DNA from: Cyathus striatus
Lineage: Eukaryota > Basidiomycota > Agaricomycetes > Agaricales > Nidulariaceae
Reading direction: 5' to 3'
NCBI GenBank assembly: GCA_025738555.1
Contig: JAOVFP010000003.1
Location: forward strand, 1,240,001-1,304,000
Length of the DNA stretch: 64,000 nucleotides
The notes under the pieces were generated by a model that saw only the letters and a program-made list of their open reading frames with translations, made no database searches and was not told where the DNA came from. A program made the position numbers and the translations under genes. This document shows positions 46,919-55,800 of this stretch, in pieces (position 1 is the first letter of the stretch; every line of letters begins with the position of its first letter).

Positions 46919-48998
46919 GCCAATCGGGACTCTCGCAACGGAACAACGGTAGTAGCCAAGGGGAGGCGCGTGAAGCGCCTCAGTACCAATGAGATGATAT
47001 TAACACACGAGCACCATGTAAGGCAAATGGATAGAGGGAACAAAGATAAAACTATAGAAAATAAGTGGGATAGGGCGAGACGAAGCCCAAACAAATAAGA
47101 AGTGAAGAAAGCAAAAGGAAATTACATAAAATAACAGCACGGGTGCGTCAAAACCCTCAAGCAGTAAAACCCAGTGGGAAAAAAATCTGCCATCATGGGG
47201 GAAAAGCTACTGGCCAAGTGTGATACAAATACAGTGGTAAGAGACGGGCTACTAGATTTTGACGTTGCCCGGATTTTGACATTGCCGTGGCGTTGCCAGT
47301 GAGGCAACGCCAATTCTCGCGCGGCAACGTCACGCAACGCCAGGCAACGCCACAGCAACGCCAGCGCAGCACAGTGCCCGTGAAGAGGTGGTAAGTTGGT
47401 TGGGTACACCTAGTCAAAAACAAATATGTGAGTCGTCGAGACATCTGTCTGACTGGGGTGTTCCAAGGTGAGAGGGAGTAAACTTGGTTAGATTGTCTGT
47501 AGTGTAACTACAGAGAATATTTATACTAGAAAAACCAATAAATCTAAAATAAGTAAGGGTAATTATACCAGATGGAGGATGTAAAAGGAAAAGTGTGAAG
47601 CATTAAAAATGAATAGAAAACTTAGTAAGAAAGTCCAATGTGTTGAGGTTTGCGAGGGGACAAGTGTTCTCTTGTAAAACTTCAGGGTCTTGTCGTCGAT
47701 GCCGATGTAAAGCTATTTTGAGTGCTCTGAGTGTTGCAGGGGATGGGTATGGTCGGAACAGTGTACAAAGATGAATAATTTAGGGAAAGTGGAAGAGAGT
47801 GAGCGGGAACAACGAATTAAGGAGAGAACACGAGCAGAACACATACATACTACAGACGCATCAATGTAGTGTGATGCGTGATGGCAATGTCAGCAACGTC
47901 ACAGGCAACATCTGGCAACGTCCGGCAACGTCACGGCAACGCCATCCGGCAACGTCACAGCAATGTCACAGCAATGTCTGCAATGTCAGGCAACGTCCAG
48001 CAACGCAAGCAACGTCCGGCAACGCAAGCAACGTCAAGCAACGTCACGGCAACGTCAATTCTCAGATTGGAAACGTCAGGCAACGTCACAGGCAACGTCA
48101 AAATCCTTATTTTCAGATTTTTGTAACTTGTATAAAAATGAGTAGAGTGCATGTATCTCTACCAATCTCCACTTGTTATTAGTAATAGTATATATCATAA
48201 ATTTACAAAACTACCAGCCAGCTAAAATCTAAATAATATTAGAAATGTTGTACACAAGTGACAAAATATATGTATTTCACTGTGGGATTGTAAGTATTAT
48301 TTGTTATACCCTCTCCCCACCCACCATCCAGTGGTAATATATATGAAAGAACATCCATCTCATGCAATTCTACTTATTTATTGTATTTATTACTAACTAC
48401 ACAGTGGGACTTGAACACAGGACCTCAGCACTAATATATGTAGCAACATCAAAAATAAATAAGCAACGTCACGCAACGTCACACGCAACGCCAGGCAACA
48501 TCAAATCTCAGAATGGCAACGCCAGGCAATGTCACCAAAGCAACGTCAAAATCCGGGCAACGTCAAAATCTGTAGGCCCGTAAGAGACGTAGTAAGTGAT
48601 AAGTAAGGCAAGCTAAAACATGGGGAAAGGGAGGGCGGGTAGCCGAAAATTATAGATGGTGATAGTGATAGAGACCTGGTGCACGAGAGAGGAGGAAGTC
48701 AATAAACAGATATTAGCATACAAGAGAAATACCTGGTGCACGAGAGAGGAGGAATGCGGATCATCTAATTCCACCAGACTCTTTGTACCATTCGCGCAGC
48801 TAGCTCCAAGACATGATCACGGTCTAGCCATTGGGAATAAATTGCATGAGGGATCGAGACTAGTTGGAGAGCGTCAGTGGCCTCGAGCGGGAGGTCATAA
48901 TGAGCTCACTCACAACAGCGATTCAATCCGGTACCAGCCGCCCGCGAAATGATGGCATTTCGCGGCCCGAGGGCTACTGCGCTACCGTCCCTATTGGC
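46919..48998. mobile_element. element T: 2.1-kb element with inverted ends, carrying element V
   Basis: The left end GCCAATCGGGAC ... GGTAGTAGCC ... CAGTACC and right end (other strand) GCCAATAGGGAC ... GCAGTAGCCC ... CTGGTACC are inverted copies of about 70 bases. Each holds a strong hairpin at the same place (GGCGCG-TGAA-GCGCC left; CGCGAAATG/CATTTCGCG right). It lies directly after CTCTTTGTTA, the first bases of a SINE head, and is followed by another SINE head. No target duplication was clear. Element V sits inside. Confidence 0.62.
47246..48579. mobile_element. element V: motif-array DNA transposon with 9-base TSD
   Basis: 1334 bases, ends GGGCTACTAGATTTTGACG and (other strand) GGGCCTACAGATTTTGACG, both going on TTGCCCGGATTTTGAC, flanked by GTAAGAGAC at 47237-47245 and 48580-48588. 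The motif GGCAACGTCA (with GGCAACGCCA and others) is repeated at 47255-47370, 47880-48100 and 48460-48565, inverted in the left part. No transposase. Same design as elements S and X. Confidence 0.87.
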
Positions 48999-49020
48999 CC
49001 AGTGCAAGATACCCTTGAAC

Positions 49021-49400
49021 TCTGATATATCGGATAGTACCACATCTGTCATCACGCAGACGGCCTCGCGATTTTAACGCGTGAAAGCTGGGTTCGACTC
49101 TCATACAGAGAGTTTGATTCTTAGTGTTAGATGTATTTTTCAATATTTTTACATGACCCGGGGTTTTATATCCCTATTTATTAGTTCTACTGAACTACCT
49201 GTACTTAGTACGTATAGGAAGTACGTTTGAATGAAATAAGCACTTTCAAATGAAAATGCGCGGCGCAGTAATATTTTCATTTTAATAGTACAGTAAGTAA
49301 GCGTACTCTACCGTGTTGGGAGATTATTGCTTTTACAATGCTGACAAATGTACTCAATTTTACTGACAGTGGAAGTAACTCAACACGATTCATTGTGTCC
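49021..49400 (+). repeat. tRNA-Asp-derived SINE 8 with tail
   Basis: Head 49021-49112: TATATCGGATAGTACC, ATCTGTCAT, an about 30-base insertion, then ACGCGTGAAAGCTGGGTTCGAC and CAGAGAG. The tail has TTTTTACATGACCCGG and TTTATATCCCTATTTATTAG, and ends AACACGATTCATTGTGTCC, running straight into the BRCT fragment. Confidence 0.7.
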
Positions 49401-49401
49401 A

Positions 49402-49520
49402 ATACAATATTCTCCGGCGTAATCGGAACATCAGCCAACCTCCCTTTCTCAGACATCGAAGTTCTCTCAGCAGGCCTAAGTGCCCTAGGAGGCCAATGAC
49501 ATCCCGCGCTCACATGAGAA
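49402..49520 (+). pseudogene. BRCT fragment joined to a SINE tail, copy D
   Basis: Reads TIFSGVIGTSANLPFSDIEV / LSAGLSALGGQ then TGA (at the tryptophan codon of ALGGQW), the same exon as 42027-42160. It starts immediately after a SINE tail and ends within about 120 bases, after which SINE-tail sequence starts again (TATTTTTACATCGCTCTGG). So a piece of the BRCT gene has been carried as part of a repeat. Confidence 0.68.
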
Positions 49521-49638
49521 ATTATGTTTTGAACTGCCACACCTATATTTTTACATCGCTCTGGATTTTATACCTTCATTTATTTCAACGCGTCCGAGGA
49601 AATTCCATAACACTACGGTCTAAGTAATACTTTATAAC

Positions 49639-49985
49639 TCTTTGTTAGTGTATTGGGTAGTACACATACCTGTCATAACACGCAACGCCTCTCGTATTTA
49701 ATGTGTGAAAGGCTGAAAGCTGGGCTCGACTCCTCGACAGAGTTTACTTCGTTTCCGATTCATCTATTTTGAATTGCCCAACTTATTTTACATGACTCAG
49801 GATGTATTTATTGGGTCTGCTGGTCTACCTGTACGTAAGCTTTAAGGGTAACATTATCATTTCAGTGGTATGCGTACTCGAACTTGCTGGGAAATTATTT
49901 CTTTTACAATGCCGTTACCTATCCTATATTTACTTACAGTGGAACTTGATGTGACTCAACACGATTCAACGTGTCCAATATAATC
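49639..49985 (+). repeat. tRNA-Asp-derived SINE 9 with tail
   Basis: Head 49639-49742: TCTTTGTTAGTGTATTGGGTAG, ACCTGTCAT, an about 30-base insertion, a short duplication (GTGAAAGGCTGAAAGC), then CTGGGCTCGACTCCTCGACAG. The tail includes TTTTACATGACTCAGG, GGAAATTATTTCTTTTACAATGC and ends ACACGATTCAACGTGTCC, like 49300-49400. Confidence 0.7.
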
Positions 49986-50153
49986 CCAAGACAGCATCAC
50001 TTACTAAATCCAATGTAACTTTTGGTGATTACTACTTAGAATAAATGCAAAGAGGAACAATCATTTATACATCATAAATTCATCGTTCCTGTTGATACAG
50101 CTCACTGGAATCGGAGATAAGTCCTATACATAATAATATCCGTGTTTTACAAC

Positions 50154-50241
50154 TCTTTGTTAGTATATCGACTAGTACACACGCCTGTCTACGTATCGGT
50201 GCATCGTAATCTTACGCGTGAAGGCTGGGTTCGACTCCCGG
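50154..50241 (+). repeat. tRNA-Asp-derived SINE 10, cut by LTR
   Basis: TCTTTGTTAGTATATCGACTAG, CACGCCTGTC, an about 25-base insertion, ACGCGTGAAGGCTGGGTTCGAC, TCCCGG, then broken at the T-stem by the TGTCGTTCAAGG end of the retroelement LTR. It is a retroelement insertion site. Confidence 0.7.
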
Positions 50242-51616
50242 TGTCGTTCAAGGTAATTGATACCTTAGGTGTTTGGCAGGAAGTGACTTTATTCGTACCT
50301 AGCACCTGGGGGTCGAGGGATACTGATCATATGTATTCCTGCAAACTCCTATGATATGGGATGTACAGTAAAGACTGTAAATGGGCAATGAACTGTGGGG
50401 CTTTGCTAGGTTTGCTTAGAACTTGGCCCGTGACTGGTGTGGTACAGCGAAGGCTGTAAATAAGAGATGAACTGTGGGAGTTTCTAGAGTATACGGCTAA
50501 AGCTGTATAGGGTAACAACAACTGCTAGAAACACTAGGAAAGCTTGTATGTACAGCGAAGGCTGTATATAAAGATTGGTGCTGTGGTGAAGGTCGAAACG
50601 AAGTTGAGGGCCTTGGTTGTTTCTGACTGTAGCTTGGTGGCTGCAGCGCATAAACTAATATGTGCTGCTACTGAATAGATATGATAAAAGTGACGTTGAG
50701 ATTCGATACGTTGAGTTGAGCTGCGTTACGTTGAGTTGAGTTGAGTTACTTTGATATTACTGTGAATTTATTTATACGGTGAGTTGAGCTGCGTTGTTTA
50801 CGTTACTAATAGAACTGAAGAAAAAGCACAATAGATTCTGTATCTAATGTGTAAGAATAACTACTGGGGATGAACAGGTGAGTAAGATCCTAGCTAGTGG
50901 TGGGCTATTTGGTAATGGATAAAACTACTGTCTAAGGCTCAATTCCTCTCTCCTTTTATGCTCTTTTCCTCCTACTGCTGACTAATCCTATCCAAAACCA
51001 ATCCTGCATTGTCCTTCAAATTTGGTAATGGTGGATCCATTGTCTTGAGGTGGAGGCTGCGCAGAACAATGGTGTTCAAGGAGATGAGTCAGGTCTTGAA
51101 CAATGGTGACAGAAATAGTATTACATTGTTCTGGTGATGAACAATGGAATTCTATTTATAGATCCCAGCAAACAATGGGCATGAAGACAATGGGTGAATA
51201 GGAGGACATTGTTCTGCACAATGGGTGCAAAAGAACAATGGAGTCCTATTATTAGAAACAATGGCATAACCTTGGTAAGCGAATGCATAGGCATTGTTCT
51301 GAACAATGGGTGTGAGGAACAATGGGGTTCTATTATTAGAAACAATGGCATGTCCTTGGTAATCGAATGCATAGGCATTGTTCTTGAACAATGGGTGTGA
51401 AGAACAATGGTGTCCTATTTTTAACGGTATTGATTATTGGTCACCAAGAAGTTGGGTATTGGCTTGTGTTTTCCATATGTTTGTTTCTTGAGAAGCAGTG
51501 CCTCATGAGAATTATTTGGTAGTGTATTTGGAAAGATCCGGATGATGTGGATTCCGGACATCGGGCCATATAGCCATATGTGTGTGTTTATGACTAATCA
51601 AGTTTCACCCACGACA
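50242..51616 (-). repeat. 3' LTR of the Ty3/gypsy element (inferred)
   Basis: 1375 bases bounded by TGTCGT (50242) and ACGACA (51611-51616), a 6-base inverted pair with TG/CA ends, at the right distance after the last ORF of the minus-strand element and cutting a SINE at its outer end. It contains two tandem arrays: ACAGCGAAGGCTGTA-type units at 50360-50580 and about 105-base units with AACAATGG/CCATTGTT at 51090-51415. The opposite LTR is off the window, so the boundaries rest on the inverted ends alone. A clean polypurine tract was not seen next to 51617. Confidence 0.6.
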
Positions 51617-51777
51617 TCCGCGGGGAACTGATTTTTCAACTGTCCTCAGTTGGTCTTCTTCTTGAGGGTCATAACAACACATGTGGTTCGAAGTTTCGAA
51701 GTTGGCAAGTGATGTGAACGAATGTATTAAAATTTGGTCTAAAGTAAAAAAAAAGAAGAAGTCCCAGTGCCATGTAT

Positions 51778-52749
51778 CTACCAACAGCAGAATACACACT
51801 CAAACAACTCTACCATACTGTTAGTGCTACGAGTAGGGTAGAGGTCCTGGAGAAGTTCCAGAGAAGGGTCTTCTGGTTGTTCTACCTTCTCCTTGGGTAC
51901 ACGAATGATAATGCGGCCAGGACTGCTGGAAAGGTGCTGGCGAAAAACAGTCTGTGCAGTCCAGTACTGATAACCCTGTCGCTGAGTGAGGTACTCTCTT
52001 GAAGAGTAAGGAATCACCTCATAAGCTGGAGTTGGGTTAGCGTCCAGAGTGTAATTGCTGGCAAAGGCGGTAAATGGGTGGAATGAAAATGAGCCTTCAC
52101 CTCCAATGGGGGTGACTTCGAAAACGGGGAGTCCCTGGGTGTCAAGGAACCATGGGAGTGAAGAGCGTGATAAGCGCTTCAGGTGGTACAAGGGGAGCGA
52201 TGGTCCTTGGGTCCTGCGTGGGCTTGCCTCAAGCTCGATGCTGGCTGTATGGATCGAGGTCTTGGGAGGTAGGGAGGGTGATGTGGAGGAAACCGATGCA
52301 ATGTCCATGGCGGAAGGGATGGAAATGGGCATGGTGGGTGGAACAGGGATGAGTGAGGGTGGTCGAGGGAATAGCGATAGTTCTGGTGCAGAACTGTTTC
52401 GGATAATGCTGGAGCTTGGACGAGCAGGGAGATCAGGGAGTGATGTGGTTGATGAATGGGAGTGAATGGATTGTGTGTCACTTTCAATGCTGGTAATATC
52501 AGCGTAGTCGGTGAGAACAGTGTTGCTGCTCCAGATGGGACTGATGATAGTGGAGCGGGGAGACAGAAGAAGGGAGGGTGGAGGTGACAGAGTGTCTTCG
52601 TGGGATAGGAGGCTGAATGGGCTGAAAAGCCAAGGCGCTGAGGTGCGGGGTAAGAAATATGGATCGAAAGTACTGGTGGTAGGTGAGGTGAGAAAAGTGC
52701 TAGCAGTGGTGTTGGTGCGTGAAGAACGAGTGGGAGAGCGGCTGGCCAT
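51778..52749 (-). CDS. extra ORF (ORF3) between pol and the 3' LTR, unknown function
   Basis: 323 codons from ATG at 52749 to TAG at 51778, about 100 bases after the pol stop and 160 bases before the LTR. The N-terminal 180 residues are Ser/Pro/Thr-rich and look disordered. The C-terminal part is better ordered (LPLYHLKRLSRSSLPWFLDT, PVFEVTPIGGEGSFSFHPFT, AYEVIPYSSREYLTQRQGYQYWTAQTVFRQHL). No signal peptide or membrane anchor, so it is not an envelope-type protein despite the env position. I do not recognise the family. Confidence 0.65.
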   Translation of the reverse strand: MASRSPTRSSRTNTTASTFLTSPTTSTFDPYFLPRTSAPWLFSPFSLLSHEDTLSPPPSLLLSPRSTIISPIWSSNTVLTDYADITSIESDTQSIHSHSSTTSLPDLPARPSSSIIRNSSAPELSLFPRPPSLIPVPPTMPISIPSAMDIASVSSTSPSLPPKTSIHTASIELEASPRRTQGPSLPLYHLKRLSRSSLPWFLDTQGLPVFEVTPIGGEGSFSFHPFTAFASNYTLDANPTPAYEVIPYSSREYLTQRQGYQYWTAQTVFRQHLSSSPGRIIIRVPKEKVEQPEDPSLELLQDLYPTRSTNSMVELFECVFCCW

Positions 52750-52851
52750 TGCTGGAGATGGGGGCACAACCTTATTTGGGGCTCTCCTAATTATAGTGAG
52801 AAGGTCGGTGTCATTTGGTTTAATTTGGTATAGTGCGGGGTTTTAGGTTTG

Positions 52852-55800
52852 TTAATCGGTATCCGAATCTGATTCCCTGGGTTCTAAGGTTGAATCAGAA
52901 TTGGACCCATCATCGCTTTGGTCATGTTTGTTTGTTTTCATGAACCAGTGATCTCGATGAATGTATGGTATAACCCTGAATGCAGCTATGTGTGAATAGG
53001 CAACCGATCCATCTAGTTCTTGCACTTTGTATGCTCCTCCATATGTTTTCTGTATGACCTCATATGGTCCACAATAACAGGCATAATTCTTCCGATCTAA
53101 TTGCATCTCATAGTGCGTATTTCGCACTAAGACTAGTTCTCCTGGTTCAAAGTTGTCCCTGAGCAGTTTTCTTCGGAAGCGACGTTCAAATTGTTCTTTG
53201 GATTTGAAACGTGCTTTTCGTAATGTTTCTGCTGCTCTCAGTATGTCCTTATCATGCTTCATTAATTGTTGAATTCGAAGCGATAGCAGATCCGCTGTGT
53301 CCATTCCTCTGCGATATCCTTCTACAAGAAATGTAGATTCCACCAAATCAAATGGTAGTACAGGGTCTGTGGCATGAAGTAATTGAAAAGGCGAGAACCC
53401 TGTTACTCGGCTGATTGTGATTCTGTCAGCAAAGGCGGCTGCGTCCAAATGTTCTGGCCACTTTGTTATTTGTCCTGCACATGCCTTCAGCAGTGCTTGA
53501 CGAAGTGTATAATGCCCTCGTTCCACAACTCCATTTGCATGTTTGTTGTAGGGTGAGATTTCAACCTGTGGTACTCCTAATTTACTCATAAGTATTTTGA
53601 ATGTTTTCTGTACTTCCGGTCCATTGTCCGTGGTTACTTGAATTGGTATCCCATATCGGTGATAGATCTGTTCCTTAAAGAACTTGGCAAGTTGATCTGA
53701 ATTTGCATTGCGAAGCGCGCGCACTTCACAGGTCCCGGTTAAGTCATCCCTAGCGGCAACTATATATTTATATCCCTGTGCCTTCGGCATCACTATAATA
53801 TCGATGTAGATCTTGCTGAATATAGTGGTGGGTGCAGATATGGTGAGAGGTATTTCCTTGGTTTTCACCGTTCTGATCTGGCATTGGTGACATGATTGCA
53901 CATGGTGCTGAACATCTGCACGCATGTGTGGCCAGAAGAATCTACGACGTAAAGTTTCATACACTGCTTGTACTCCACGGTGTCCCAAATTTTCATGTGC
54001 TTGCATTAGAATGCTAAGCCGCTTATCAGGGTCTGATATGACTAACAAATGTGGCTGACGGCCATTTCGCTTGTACATCTTTCCATTCCTAATATAGAAT
54101 TCGGTTGCTTTGGCCAGGAATCGACGCTTCTTCTGTGCACTTTCAAATATGGGAGTCTCCAAGGTTTTCAGGAAGTGGTGAATTTGTGTTAACATCTGTT
54201 CATATGTTTGTCTTGATACTAAACAGGATGGTAGTGATGTGGGTGCATATGGGGGATTCTCCGGTGTAGTAAGATAGAAACTTTTTAGGTTTCGATCGGG
54301 AATTAGTGTGAGAAGCACAATATCATCCAACCAAGAGTCATCGTCATCATTGGCTATTTCTCCTTCAGCTAAGCGACGACGTGACAGGGCATCAGGTCCC
54401 TTGAAATTTGTAGCAGGGACATGAATAAGCTTGAAATCAAACATCAAAATGCCCTGAATCCATTGGTTGACAGCGGCGTTAGGTTGTAAATCGGGTTCAT
54501 TTAACATTCCTTTGATGTACTTGGCATCAACTTCGACATGAAGAGTCTTGACTCCAATAATGTAGAGTCTCCAATGTCTCAGTGCTTTGTATAGGCCAAA
54601 TAATTCGAGCTTTGGTTGAGAGTAACGTGATTCTCGTTCACTCATAGGTAGTGATCCATATCGGGCTGGTCGGCGTCTTCCTTCACTATCTATCTGAGAT
54701 AGAATGATACCAGTTGCTTCAAAACTGGAATCAACTGATAAGATTACAGGGTCATCGGACTTGTAATCTATGGGATGTAATGCTGGTGCCGATGCTACAA
54801 GTTCCTTAATTTTGTCAAACGCTGCCTGGCGCCTATCATCCCAGATGAAATCCTTATCCATGTGATAGAGTTCTGATAGTGGGCGTACTAATTTGGAATA
54901 GTTTTCTATCCAAATTCGTACTGTTCCACATAGTCCTAAGAATCTTCTCACTTCTCGCGGTGTCTCCAGTTTCGGCCAGTTGAGAATTTTATTGACTTTC
55001 TCAATGTCTGGAAGGCGTCCTTGAGCATTGCACTTCTGTCCTACAATCAGGACTTCAGGCATGCAAATCTGTGCCTTCTTTGCTGAGAATGTGGCTCCTG
55101 CGCAGCGAACACGGTGCATAATGCGATGTACATCTTGAGCGTGTTCCCAAATAAAACGGCGAATTCCAGAATTTCCTTCTATAGTTTCTGGCTCTCCTTT
55201 ACTGTTAAGGTACTGACTTGCAGGTCCTTTAATTGGTAAATCATCAATAAATATATTTGCGGTGTGGGGTATTTCGTCCTGCAAAATAAAAACCATGCAC
55301 TTCTGGAATTCAGAAGGTGAATTGGTGTATCCGGTGGGTAATGATGTGATTTGAAGAAGTCCCAATGGTGTCATGAATGCTGTAAGATCTCTGCTCCGGG
55401 GATGAATTTTTCTTGCATCAAATCCCCAAAATAAATCGAAGACGGTGTAACATTGACGCCCTGCGAATCCTTCTACAAAGTCATCTATTATTGGCAGCAT
55501 TCCGGCATCTCGTACAGATACCCGATTAAGCGGCTGAAGATCATGTACAATCCGCAATTTCCCATTCTTCTTCAGGACACAGAACCATCGTGATCGATAT
55601 GAAGATTGGCTTGGCTCATATACACCAGCTTCTATTTTTAGCTTCAATACTTCGATCACTTTGTCTACAATCCCTGGAGGTATTGGAATGTTCTTGTATT
55701 CCCAAGGAGTGTGTGGTACTGTTGGGAGTATGTATGGTGAAAAGTATGATTCCTTCAGAGTACCACGCTCTTTATCTTCAAAAGCGATACCCTCTTCATT

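Noticed and set aside
51617..51777. Polypurine tract beside the inferred LTR
   Set aside because: The minus strand next to 51617 reads CAGTTCCCCGCGGA, not a purine run; AAGAAGAAG lies some 40 bases away. The LTR call therefore rests on TGTCGT/ACGACA only.
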